From an uncultured Clostridia bacterium (GTDB taxonomy: Bacteria; Bacillota; Clostridia; Oscillospirales; CAG-272), in contig CALWJT010000005.1 in NCBI GenBank assembly GCA_944381075.1, forward strand, positions 1-64,000: a DNA stretch of 64,000 nucleotides, in the 5' to 3' direction. Below the pieces are notes generated by a model. The model made no database searches. It was not told the DNA's origin and saw only the letters and a program-made list of their open reading frames with translations. Below are positions 23,456 through 31,541 of this stretch, piece by piece. The translations under genes and the position numbers were made by a program. Numbering within the stretch: the first letter of the stretch is position 1; each line of letters opens with the position of its first letter.

Positions 23456-24508
23456 TCATCCCTCCGACAGCGACGGACGCAGCTTCGCACGCCGTCCGGC
23501 GCCTCTTGCGATCTTGCAGCCCTCTCTTTTGACGAGCCATTCCACCGTATCCCGCAGCGTAACAAAAAGCTCTCGCGGCGTGTAGCCGAGCTCCTTTGCC
23601 GCCTTGTCATGAGAAAAGCGGCTGTTGACGTTCAAGGTGGAAAGGGAATAGCTGGTGAAAAGGGGCTTTTTCCCGTGCCGCAGCGCCTGACGCTCCAGAA
23701 TGGGCGCCGCAAGCCTTGCCATCCAGAGCGGTACGGTGCCGGGCCGCTTTCCCGCCACGATTTCGCGAAGCATATCGACGACCTCGCGGATCTCGTAAAA
23801 ATCTCCTGAGAGGATATAGCATTCGCCGACCTTCCCGAATTCGACAGCGGAAAGGATGCCGGCGGCGCAGTCGCGCACATCGACAAAGTCATAGCCGCCC
23901 TTTACGATCGCGGGAAGCTTGCCTGTGATATAGCTTTGGATCATCTGGACAAGATGGTTGCCGCGCCCGAGATAGGGCCCGACAATCCCGGAGGGATGCA
24001 CGACGATGGCGGGTACTCCGGCCCGTGCGCTTTCCAGGACAAGAGCGGTCGCCGCCGCCTTGGTCTTGGCGTAGGCGCCTTCTACCAGATCCGGCGAGAA
24101 ATCCGTAACCTCGCGGATCACGCGTCCCTTTGCAGGGACAGGGATCGCATGGACGGAGCTTACATAGATCAGCCGTTCTGTTTTATATTTTTTGCACATT
24201 TCAAGGATATTTTTGGTTCCGCCGATGTTGACGGCTTCCATCTGCTTTGCCGCGTTCTCCGTAATATTGACGATGCCGGCGCAGTGGATGACGATCCGGC
24301 GCCTTTCCCCGACGTCAAAGAAGGCGTCCAGCTCGCTGGGATTGCAGACATTGCCGCGGACGATCTGAACGCCGAGCGACTGGAGAAAATCGGTATTTTC
24401 TCCCGGCAGGACCAGGGCGCGCACGTCGGCGGCTTTTTCATGGAGCGCGGCGCATACGGCGCTGCCGAGATGTCCGTTCGCTCCGGTAACAAGATAAATG
24501 GTTTTCAT
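23456..24508 (-). CDS. NAD-dependent epimerase/dehydratase family protein (extended SDR)
   Basis: A 350-residue cytoplasmic oxidoreductase. TGANGHLG (residues 8-15) binds NAD(P), VSSVHAIP holds the catalytic serine region, and YAKTKA supplies the Tyr and Lys. The overall sequence is closest to dihydroflavonol-4-reductase-like SDRs, whose bacterial members act on varied sugars, sterols or aldehydes; the substrate cannot be deduced. The C-terminus has an extra basic tail (GRRAKLRPS). A ribosome binding site (AAAGGAGTGATGACGG) precedes the ATG. It is divergent from a TetR-family gene that probably controls it. Confidence 0.88.
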   Translation of the reverse strand: MKTIYLVTGANGHLGSAVCAALHEKAADVRALVLPGENTDFLQSLGVQIVRGNVCNPSELDAFFDVGERRRIVIHCAGIVNITENAAKQMEAVNIGGTKNILEMCKKYKTERLIYVSSVHAIPVPAKGRVIREVTDFSPDLVEGAYAKTKAAATALVLESARAGVPAIVVHPSGIVGPYLGRGNHLVQMIQSYITGKLPAIVKGGYDFVDVRDCAAGILSAVEFGKVGECYILSGDFYEIREVVDMLREIVAGKRPGTVPLWMARLAAPILERQALRHGKKPLFTSYSLSTLNVNSRFSHDKAAKELGYTPRELFVTLRDTVEWLVKREGCKIARGAGRRAKLRPSLSEG

Positions 24509-24568
24509 CCGTCATCACTCCTTTCCTTTGGGCTAAGTGAACCTTACAACGGATTTTTTTCTGTTTGT

Positions 24569-24646
24569 ATTTGAATTGTTCAAATTTGCATGATACAATA
24601 AAATCAAAAGGGTAGGATATTCCGTCATTCTTATTATATCCTATCC
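24569..24646. promoter_or_regulatory. Palindromic operators between the SDR and TetR genes
   Basis: ATTTGAA-TTG-TTCAAAT at 24569-24585 is a perfect 7-bp palindrome. A second imperfect inverted repeat, GGTAGGATAT (24611-24620) with ATATCCTATCC (24636-24646), lies between it and the regulator gene. Both sit in the divergent promoter region, as expected for TetR operators. Confidence 0.5.
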
Positions 24647-24731
24647 GCGTGCAAATACAATCGTTAATTTGCACTTGGATATGGAGATAATCGACATACG
24701 GAGCGGTTTTGTACGAAAGGGGGACAAATCG

Positions 24732-25322
24732 GTGAAACCTGACAGAGAGGACCAGCGCACAAGGATTACGAAAAAGCTGGTGAGAGAATCGTTTCTCGCG
24801 CTTTTGTCGAAAAAGGACATCCGGCATATCACGGTAAAGGAGATCTGCGAGATGGCGCAGGTCAACCGGGGGACCTTTTATAAATACTATCTCGACGTGT
24901 ATGACCTGAAGGAGCAGATCGAGAACGAATTCTTGCGGGAATTTGCCGATTCCGTGGACCGGTTCGCCAAAGCCGGCGCACTGGATTCCGTCTATGAGGT
25001 TTGCCGGACGGTGTTTGCGCTTCTGAAGGAAAATGAAAAGCTTTGCCAGATTCTTCTCGGCAGGGATGCGAATGACGGCATTATCGACAAGTTTGTGAAG
25101 ATCGGAAGGGACATTTTCATTGCCGCTTATCCCGGTATGTTCCCGACGATTGAAAGGGAAAAGCTCGAGCGGTATTATCTGTTTATTTCCGGCGGATGCG
25201 TGGTTTCTGTGCGCAAATGGATCCTTTCCGGCATGAAGGAGCCGGTCGAGGAAATGGCGGGAGAGCTTTCCGCCATGATGACGGAGGGGATCGGCTACCT
25301 CTCGGAGGGACGGCCTCGGTGA
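24732..25322 (+). CDS. TetR/AcrR-family transcriptional regulator
   Basis: A 196-residue regulator with an N-terminal TetR HTH: RITKKLVRESFLALLSKKDIRHITVKEICEMAQVNRGTFYKYY (about residues 10-52). The C-terminal ligand-binding part resembles the TetR_C_33/DUF-type domain found in clostridial TetR proteins, with FISGGCVVSVRKWILSGM. I choose GTG at 24732, with AAAGGGGGAC nine bases upstream; the frame is open further upstream but has no better site. It is divergent from the SDR gene and close to two palindromes, so it probably represses that gene and itself. The inducer is unknown. Confidence 0.88.
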   Translation: MKPDREDQRTRITKKLVRESFLALLSKKDIRHITVKEICEMAQVNRGTFYKYYLDVYDLKEQIENEFLREFADSVDRFAKAGALDSVYEVCRTVFALLKENEKLCQILLGRDANDGIIDKFVKIGRDIFIAAYPGMFPTIEREKLERYYLFISGGCVVSVRKWILSGMKEPVEEMAGELSAMMTEGIGYLSEGRPR

Positions 25323-25449
25323 GATATCGGAGCGGCACGTAAAAAAGTGCGGCAGCGAGAAAGGAGGAAACCGGATGCCTCCTTTTTTGCAGGACGCATG
25401 AGAGCGCATCCTGCGCCTGCGGAAAAAACAGATTGCCCCATCTGCGGAC

Positions 25450-25863
25450 CTATTTTTTGATTTTGACGGTAAATTTCGTGCCGCAGCGCGGACAGACGCA
25501 CGTATGCTCCCCCGGAAGCCGCTTGAGCCGTATGGTCGCCTTGCAGGAGGGGCAGGTGCGGTAGATATGCGTTTTCCGGTATTTCCACTTGTTCCTGCGC
25601 AGCAGGAACCATTCGCGGATCCCCTTTGTCAGCCTTAGGTAGACGGCGTTTTCCGCTGATCTTTTCGCGATGTTCCTTGAGAGCATGCGAAAAATGACAA
25701 GGAAGAACAGGACAAGGGAAATCGCGTAAAGAACGAGCTTTGCGATAAGGTTCGGGATGAAAAGCGCGGCGATTTCCAGGATAAAATAGAGGACGATAAG
25801 AAGCAGGTTCAGCTTGTCTGACCCGTATCTTCCGTAGAAAAAAGAAGCGAGCTTTTGTCTCAT
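25450..25863 (-). CDS. Small membrane protein with C-terminal zinc ribbon
   Basis: A 137-residue protein with two adjacent transmembrane helices (about residues 18-38 and 40-62) and a basic cytoplasmic tail ending in a four-cysteine zinc ribbon, CPSC-x15-CPRC. GGAAAGG lies about nine bases before the ATG. Proteins of this plan are common in clostridia and have no known role. It is a single gene between the TetR and fucosidase units. Confidence 0.78.
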   Translation of the reverse strand: MRQKLASFFYGRYGSDKLNLLLIVLYFILEIAALFIPNLIAKLVLYAISLVLFFLVIFRMLSRNIAKRSAENAVYLRLTKGIREWFLLRRNKWKYRKTHIYRTCPSCKATIRLKRLPGEHTCVCPRCGTKFTVKIKK

Positions 25864-26014
25864 GACAGTATCCTTTCCGGGCAGAATCGAAGGTGCGCCG
25901 GTTCTGCATGAGGATAGGATATCATTCTTCCATATCCAAACTGTGAACGGCGGGTGAAATTTTCATAAAATCGAGAAGGGCGGACTTCCGCCCGATGCCC
26001 TCGGGCGGCTGTCC

Positions 26015-26052
26015 CGAAAAAATCTCCGGAAGCTCTTGGCTTCCGGAGATTT
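26015..26052 (-). terminator. Terminator of the fucosidase gene
   Basis: AAATCTCCGGAAGC and its complement around a 5-base loop, followed on the minus strand by a T6 run, 38 bases after the fucosidase stop. Confidence 0.9.
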
Positions 26053-26090
26053 GTGTGCTGGGATCATCGGAGCTGCGGCAGCGCTCCTGC

Positions 26091-27446
26091 TTATTCGCCG
26101 AAGATACGGATGCTTTTGATATGCGGCACGTCACGCGCGCCGGTGATGAGAAATTTCAGATCGTCCGTTTCCGTATCGAGCTTGCAGATCTTTTTATGTC
26201 CGATGGTGGTATCGTCATAGAAGCGCTGGACGGCCCCCTTCCACATGGCCTTGAGAAAGGCGAAGGAGGAGACGCGCTGTCCCATTGCGATGTCCTCGCA
26301 GAGCTCCACATAGGAGATTTTCTTCGGACCGTCGAACCGGATATCGTAGAGCCGCTGCGTTTCGGAGAGCGCTTCCACCGTGACCGCCGCGTTTCTCATG
26401 AGATTCTTTTCCTCGGAAAAGGTGTTCCTCACCCATTCTCCGAATTCCCGCAGTCTTTCGATATCGTCCGGATGGAACCTGCCATTTGGCATCGGGGGAA
26501 TGTTCAGATTCAGGCAGGCGTTGCGCCCGACAGAGCTCAAATAGACCCTTTGGAGGTGTTCGAGAGAGTGCGGCGACTGTTCGGGATGGAAAAACCAGCC
26601 CGGCCGGAGGGAGGTATCCACTTCGGCAGGCGCGAAAACCGGCTTTTTCGAGTAGATCATCTGTTCAAAATCACCGATGGTATCGTACTTATTGAAGATA
26701 TAGGAGAGCGTGCCGGCAACGGGCGGGTCGTTTTCCGGCACCGGCTGAAGCCGGTGGCACAGCTCATAGGGGACGACAGACCATTCCGCATGGCGCCCTT
26801 TGCCCTCTTCGTTGCCGATCCAGCGGACGTCGGGGCTGTGGTCGTTGTAGATGACGGCATGGGGCTGATATTTGCGGATCAATTCAAAATATCCGTCGAA
26901 ATCGTATACCTGCTTTTTGCCGTTCGGTCCCTCTCCGTTTGCCTCGTCGAACCAAACCTCGAATACATCCCCGTAGCCGGTCAGAAGCTCCGTCAGCTGC
27001 GCCTTGAAGAAATCGTTGTAGGCGTCCGTGCCGTAATAGGGGGAATTCCGGTCCCAGGGGGAAAGGTAAAAACCGAAGCGGATGCCGCCGCGCCGGCAGG
27101 CGTCGGCAAGCTCGCGGACAACGTCGCCTTTCCCGTTTCGATAGGGAGAGCTTTTCATCGAATGCTTTGTGGTTTCGGTCTGCCAGAGACAGAAGCCGTC
27201 ATGATGCTTGGCGGTTAAGATCGCGCCGGAGAGTCCGGCCGACTTGATCGCCGCGACCCAACTGTCGCAGTCCAGTTCGGTGGGATTGAAAAGGGAAGGA
27301 TCTTCGTTTCCGAGTCCCCATTCGAGTCCCGTGTAGGTGTTGGGACTGAAATGGAGGAAGGCATACATCTCCATGTCGAACCAACGCAGCTGATTTTCCG
27401 TGGGCCTCACGTTGCCGAGAAGCCTTTGATATTCCCGTATCTCCAT
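26091..27446 (-). CDS. Alpha-L-fucosidase (glycoside hydrolase family 29)
   Basis: A 451-residue enzyme that releases L-fucose from glycans. The N-terminal barrel shows MYAFLHFSPNTYTGLEWGLGNEDP, the HHDGFCLW motif that binds fucose, and VWFDEANGEG with the likely nucleophile Asp near residue 166. About 100 C-terminal residues form the beta-sandwich domain. There is no signal peptide, so it should work on imported fucosyl-oligosaccharides. The start at 27446 has TGGAGGA seven bases upstream; an upstream extension to 27785 has no support. No fucose transporter or fucose catabolic genes are adjacent, so it depends on uptake encoded elsewhere. Confidence 0.93.
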   Translation of the reverse strand: MEIREYQRLLGNVRPTENQLRWFDMEMYAFLHFSPNTYTGLEWGLGNEDPSLFNPTELDCDSWVAAIKSAGLSGAILTAKHHDGFCLWQTETTKHSMKSSPYRNGKGDVVRELADACRRGGIRFGFYLSPWDRNSPYYGTDAYNDFFKAQLTELLTGYGDVFEVWFDEANGEGPNGKKQVYDFDGYFELIRKYQPHAVIYNDHSPDVRWIGNEEGKGRHAEWSVVPYELCHRLQPVPENDPPVAGTLSYIFNKYDTIGDFEQMIYSKKPVFAPAEVDTSLRPGWFFHPEQSPHSLEHLQRVYLSSVGRNACLNLNIPPMPNGRFHPDDIERLREFGEWVRNTFSEEKNLMRNAAVTVEALSETQRLYDIRFDGPKKISYVELCEDIAMGQRVSSFAFLKAMWKGAVQRFYDDTTIGHKKICKLDTETDDLKFLITGARDVPHIKSIRIFGE

Positions 27447-28007
27447 GATATTCCTCCAAAATGAGCGGCAGAACCGATTCGCCGGGCGCATCCGGGACTT
27501 GCTTCGGGAGGGCTGGGACTTCACGTCCGAAGCCCTTTTCGGGCCAAGCCCGCAATCAGCGGACGCAGGCCCTTCGCAGGAAAAAGCCGCTTTTGTCCGC
27601 AGTATAGCATAAAGCCTCCGGCGTGTCAAGACCGGCGCGGCTGTCTGTTCTTTTTTCGGCGGGCCTTCTGCAGCTTGGAGGCGAAAGGCGGGGGGATGCG
27701 TACCATAAGGAGGTGACGGCGGCTGGCCGGCGCTTGCGTCCGTATTTTTCAGAATGCAAAAGCGGGCGCCGTTTGTCGGGAGCAAATGCTGAAAAATTTC
27801 CGCGGTGCCGGAAGAAAGGCGGTCTTCTTCCGGAAAAGAGGCGCATCGGATGACCGAATATTTTCCGGAGGGGCAGCGGTTCCTTCTCCTTCGCTGCCTC
27901 GGGGCGGGACGGCGCTCCGAAGGTCTGTCCTTTTCCGGATGGAGCGCCCATCGGGCCGTTTGGGTTTTCGCTGGTGATGCGGATGCAAAAGCGGGTAGGG
28001 AAAATGC
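27447..28007. other. Intergenic stretch between fucosidase and asnA
   Basis: About 560 GC-rich bases without a gene I can support. Short open frames on both strands lack ribosome binding sites and their products are Arg/Pro-rich, typical of chance frames. A 9-bp inverted repeat CCGGAAGAA/TTCTTCCGG lies at 27808-27833. The fucosidase promoter should lie in the right half of 27447-27620 but I see no clear -35/-10 pair. Confidence 0.45.
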
Positions 28008-28036
28008 TTGACAAACCTTGTGCCGCGTATTATACT
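28008..28036 (+). promoter_or_regulatory. Sigma-A promoter of asnA
   Basis: TTGACA (28008-28013), 17 bases, TATACT (28031-28036), 47 bases before the start. Confidence 0.8.
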
Positions 28037-28082
28037 ACTCTTATTCTTTTATTTTTCATCCTAAGACGAACGGAGAGAATTC

Positions 28083-29090
28083 ATGAGCAGAATCATTGTG
28101 CCAGCGGGCTATCGTCCCACGCTCGGACTTTATGACACGCAGACCGCCATTGGGATGCTGAAACGGATTTTTGAGGAGAAGCTTTGCTTTGTTCTGAACC
28201 TCAAGCGGGTATCCGCACCGCTTTTTGTCGATCCGGAGACCGGACTCAACGACGATTTAAACGGAGTCGAGCGCCCCGTCCGGTTCGATATCAAGGAAAC
28301 GGGAAGAGACGCGGTCGTCGTCCATTCGCTCGCCAAATGGAAGCGGATGGCGCTCTATACCTATGGCTTTTCTGCCGGAGAAGGACTTTATACGGATATG
28401 AACGCGATCCGGCGCGACGAGGAAATGGACAATCTGCATTCGGTCTATACTGACCAGTGGGACTGGGAAAAGATCATCACACGCGAGACGCGCACGCTGG
28501 AATACCTCAAGAATACCGTGAAGGGCGAGGTCGGGGCCATCTGTGACACGCTCGATATGCTGAAGGTACGTTACCCGCAGATCGAGGTGACACTGGACCG
28601 AAGCGTTTCCTTTATCACCACACAGGAGCTGGAGGACCTCTATCCCGATATGACGCCAAAGGAGCGGGAGAACGCTTATCTCAAGGAGCATAAGACAGCG
28701 TTTATCATGCAGATCGGGGATAAGCTGCGCTCCGGTATCCCGCACGACGGGCGCGCGCCGGACTATGACGACTGGAAGCTCAACGGCGATATCCTGTTCT
28801 GGAATGACATACTGGGCTGCGCCTTCGAGATCTCCTCTATGGGGATCCGAGTCGATGAAAAGTCGCTCGACGAACAGCTGCATAAGGCGGGCGCGGACGA
28901 CCGCCGCCGGTATCCATTCCACCGGGCCTTGCTCGCGGGCGAGCTCCCGCTTACCATGGGCGGCGGGATCGGGCAGTCGCGCCTTTCTATGCTGCTGCTC
29001 GGCAAAGCGCATATCGGTGAAGTCCAGGTATCCGTCTGGGATGACGAGACGCGCCGCGTCTGCGCGGAAAACGGGATCGTTCTTTTATAG
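28083..29090 (+). CDS. asnA: Aspartate-ammonia ligase (asparagine synthetase A)
   Basis: A 335-residue class II synthetase-fold enzyme that makes asparagine from aspartate, ammonia and ATP. Length matches the family. Recognisable stretches are VSAPLFVDPETGLNDDLNG at the start, FDIKETGRDAVVVHSLAKWKR, LHSVYTDQWDWEK, SFITTQELEDLYP and the C-terminal GGGIGQSRLSMLLLGK (class II motif 3 with the ATP-binding arginine). The ATG follows GGAGAG. The gene has its own strong promoter. Downstream is a broken ATPase gene on the same strand, which may once have been co-transcribed. Confidence 0.96.
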   Translation: MSRIIVPAGYRPTLGLYDTQTAIGMLKRIFEEKLCFVLNLKRVSAPLFVDPETGLNDDLNGVERPVRFDIKETGRDAVVVHSLAKWKRMALYTYGFSAGEGLYTDMNAIRRDEEMDNLHSVYTDQWDWEKIITRETRTLEYLKNTVKGEVGAICDTLDMLKVRYPQIEVTLDRSVSFITTQELEDLYPDMTPKERENAYLKEHKTAFIMQIGDKLRSGIPHDGRAPDYDDWKLNGDILFWNDILGCAFEISSMGIRVDEKSLDEQLHKAGADDRRRYPFHRALLAGELPLTMGGGIGQSRLSMLLLGKAHIGEVQVSVWDDETRRVCAENGIVLL

Positions 29091-29118
29091 GGACGCGCAT
29101 GCAGGCGGAAAAGAGGGT

Positions 29119-29683
29119 ATGATGCAGAGAAGTCAAGCGGCGGGGTTAACTATCTGCGGTCCCGCCGGCAGAGGAAAACCGGCGCTTGCCGCCGCTCTTT
29201 CGCAAACGACGGGGAGCGTTCGTCCGGATGTCGAGCCCGATGTCTCCCCAGAGAAGGAGATAATCCGTATAGGGCCATGCGCTCCAAAGCCGAGATAGAG
29301 GCACGGCTGATGGAGGATATCCGCAAATCGCGGCGCTTTCTCTTCTCCGCTGTCAGGGGGGACTTGGGCGGTGAGCTTTCCTCTCTTTACCGCTTGGCGG
29401 TGGTTTTGTCCGCACCGCAGACGGTAAGGCTACGGCGGCTGCGGCAGAGGTCCTATGACAGATTCGGCGCCCGCTTGCTGGAGGGAGGAGATTTGTATGC
29501 GCAGGAAGAGGCTTTCTTCCGTTTTGCCGCGGAACGTTCTCCGCTCGACGCGGTGTCGTGGCTGGACGCACTGTCCTCTGTCCGGTCCTGTACCTCGACG
29601 GGCGCAGGGACTGCGGCTGTCTTGCCGGTCAGGTCCTTGCGCATCTTGCGGAAGTCTTTCATCTACCCTGCGGCGGCGAATAA
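29119..29683 (+). pseudogene. Frameshifted P-loop ATPase/kinase-like gene
   Basis: Three frames carry consecutive parts of one protein. Frame 1 from ATG 29119 gives GLTICGPAGRGKPALAAAL, a Walker A motif in which the residue after the lysine is proline. Frame 2 (from about 29277) gives LSAPQTVRLRRLRQRSYDR and LEGGDLYAQEEAFF, typical of small AAA-type ATPases of clostridia related to nucleoside kinases. Frame 3 gives CPVLYLDGRRDCGC and stops at 29681-29683, just before a terminator. At least two frameshifts and the damaged P-loop make this a pseudogene. Confidence 0.75.
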
Positions 29684-29720
29684 AAAAGTCTCCCGACTGC
29701 TCAGTCGGGAGGCTTTTTTT
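29682..29720 (+). terminator. Intrinsic terminator after the broken ATPase gene
   Basis: AAAGTCTCCCGACTG with AGTCGGGAGGCTTT hairpin and a T7 run. It overlaps the stop of the third-frame segment, showing the original gene ended here. Confidence 0.88.
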
Positions 29721-29843
29721 GCTCATATATCCGCGCATGAAGGTCGGTCCGCTGCGGAAAAAACTTCTGCTCTTTATCGATTTTGTGCCGTCCCTGTCTG
29801 TGATTTCAGGCGGGACCGCTGCTACCGCCGATGATCTCCGCCT

Positions 29844-31019
29844 TTACTCCCGCACGAGGAACGCTTCCGCTTCCGGTGAAACATAAAGATGCTCTCGGCT
29901 TTGCACAAGGGTGAGCTCCTTTTCCCCGCGAAGGTTATGGTACATGGCGACAACGCCCGCAGGCGGCGAGGTATAGTCGCCGAGTCCCGCTTCGATCATC
30001 GTCTTGATATTGGTATATTTGGCGCGCAGCGTAAGATCGAAATACCGCACGGCGCTCCCGCTGAAGTCTCCCCAGCCGCAGAGCCGGCCGATGCCTGCCG
30101 CCTGCGTGTCGCAGAGCCACGGGATAAAAATGTCGATGAGGGTGGTTTTGTCGACCATGGCCGCCGCCTGCATCGCCTGTACCGCGCCTTGGCTACCGCC
30201 GCGGGTGATGAGCGTTTTGCCGTCCCATTCGGGAAGCGTCATCATGTACCGAAGCGCCTGCGCCGCTCTTATCATCATATATTTGAAATAGCAGGTATGC
30301 GGATTCCGGTTTTCTTCTCTGTCAAAGCCATAGCCGGCAAGTCTGCCTTTGGCAAGCGTATCATAATATTCCTGCGGCTCCCGGTTGTGGATGCCGTGCG
30401 CATTGATGCAGAGGACATTTTCCTCCTCGGAGAAATTGAACCATGCGCTTTTGACCCCGTATCCCTGATAGACCACGCGGCAGGGACGCTTTTCTCCGTC
30501 CATGGGCAGGGTAAGGATGCCGGAAACCGGTTTTCCGCCGGCGCAGGCGAGCTTGACGTCGTAGATCTTGTGGTTTGGGTGCTCCGGATCTTCCGGAAGG
30601 GCAAGCGTTTCGATGACGTCCGGCGCGACGGCGAAAAGCTCCGTTTTACAGGCGTCCCAGAAGGCGTGATAGTCCGCCGGCTCCTCGGTGACGGCTTGTA
30701 TTTTCTCGATCTCGACGCCCGCGCCGCCGAAAAAGCCGTCCGATTCCGGCGCGGGAGCGCCGTTTTCGTCCAGTGCCGTGACGGTGACATAAAGAAAGCC
30801 GGGTCGGTCGAGGGAGGCTTCGAGCGTGAGCTCGCCTGTGCTGCCGCCCTCGACGCCTTCTCTGGCAAGGCCGAAGTCGCCGGCTATTTTCCATCGAAAG
30901 CCGGCGGCGGGTATGGTTTTGCCGTTTTCGCGGTATCGAATGTGAAAACGGACCGGTTCGCCGCAGCGATAGGCGTACGGGGCTTTGTCGGTCTGACAGG
31001 AAAAATATTTGTTTGGCAT
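29844..31019 (-). CDS. Acetylxylan esterase-like serine esterase (CE7/AXE1 family)
   Basis: A 391-residue alpha/beta hydrolase that would remove acetyl groups from xylan, xylo-oligosaccharides or related acetylated compounds. The nucleophile elbow GGSQG is near residue 275, and HLYV with the catalytic His is near the C-terminus. Residues 1-115 add an Ig-like beta domain (YAYRCGEPVRFHIRY, LTLEASLDRPGFLYVTV) not present in the shortest CE7 enzymes. There is no signal peptide, so it should be intracellular. I choose the ATG at 31019, with GGAGGGACC just upstream. It appears to be a single-gene unit. Confidence 0.9.
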   Translation of the reverse strand: MPNKYFSCQTDKAPYAYRCGEPVRFHIRYRENGKTIPAAGFRWKIAGDFGLAREGVEGGSTGELTLEASLDRPGFLYVTVTALDENGAPAPESDGFFGGAGVEIEKIQAVTEEPADYHAFWDACKTELFAVAPDVIETLALPEDPEHPNHKIYDVKLACAGGKPVSGILTLPMDGEKRPCRVVYQGYGVKSAWFNFSEEENVLCINAHGIHNREPQEYYDTLAKGRLAGYGFDREENRNPHTCYFKYMMIRAAQALRYMMTLPEWDGKTLITRGGSQGAVQAMQAAAMVDKTTLIDIFIPWLCDTQAAGIGRLCGWGDFSGSAVRYFDLTLRAKYTNIKTMIEAGLGDYTSPPAGVVAMYHNLRGEKELTLVQSREHLYVSPEAEAFLVRE

Positions 31020-31098
31020 AGGGTCCCTCCGGTGTTTGATTTCGGAAAATATTGTAGCATGGAGGGGACGAAAAATCAAGAGCTCGAGCAAAACAAAA

Positions 31099-31122
31099 GC
31101 GCCGCCGGATTTCCGGCGGCGC
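31099..31122 (-). terminator. Terminator of the exported-protein operon
   Basis: GCGCCGCCGGA and TCCGGCGGCGC hairpin, followed on the minus strand by a T-rich tract, five bases after the second small membrane-protein gene. Confidence 0.85.
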
Positions 31123-31127
31123 GAGAG

Positions 31128-31298
31128 CTATTTTTGTTTGAGCGCCCAGATGAGTCCGACAAGGCAAATCAATAGTCCTGCGGGAACGATAAACAGGGAA
31201 GCGAGTGCGAATGTACTGTCTCTTACGGTAAAACCGATGGTACTGAGAATCACGGCGATTCCAAAAAGGATGAGACAAAGCGGCTTGTTTGTTTTCAT
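31128..31298 (-). CDS. Two-helix small membrane protein (paralogue 2)
   Basis: A 56-residue protein with two transmembrane helices and the ending LIGLIWALKQK-like LVGLIWALKQK. It matches in length and layout the 56-residue protein 60 bases upstream (both begin with a short basic start followed by P-ALILFG-type hydrophobics and end GLIWAL-QK). GGAGGACCCGC lies just before the ATG at 31298. It is the last gene of an operon headed by a 381-residue exported protein. Immunity, anchoring or chaperone roles are possible; none is shown. Confidence 0.72.
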   Translation of the reverse strand: MKTNKPLCLILFGIAVILSTIGFTVRDSTFALASLFIVPAGLLICLVGLIWALKQK

Positions 31299-31359
31299 GC
31301 GGGTCCTCCGTTTTTGATTGCTTCTGTTTGACTTGGATGCGTACAATGCGGCGTGAGGG

Positions 31360-31530
31360 CTACTTTTGACGAAGCGCCCAGATGAGTCCGATAAGGGAGA
31401 GGAAAAATCCGATACACATAAATGACAGTGCAATAACTTCAATTTCGGCTTGTATTCCGGTATATGCGGAGCCGCAAATAATCAGGGCAAGTCCGAAAAG
31501 AATGAGGGCGATGGGTTTCATGTTTTTCAT
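31360..31530 (-). CDS. Two-helix small membrane protein (paralogue 1)
   Basis: A 56-residue protein beginning MKNMKPIALILFGLAL and ending SLIGLIWALRQK, with two transmembrane helices. AAAGGAG lies ten bases before the ATG at 31530, and it starts 11 bases after the stop of the exported-protein gene, so the three are surely one operon. It is a clear tandem paralogue of the following gene, sharing the C-terminal GLIWAL-QK. No family recognised. Confidence 0.75.
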   Translation of the reverse strand: MKNMKPIALILFGLALIICGSAYTGIQAEIEVIALSFMCIGFFLSLIGLIWALRQK

Positions 31531-31541
31531 AAGTAGCTCCT

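Noticed and set aside
27447..28007. Several GC-rich frames between fucosidase and asnA
   Set aside because: Arg/Pro-rich products, no ribosome binding sites, and no frame consistent over more than 120 codons.
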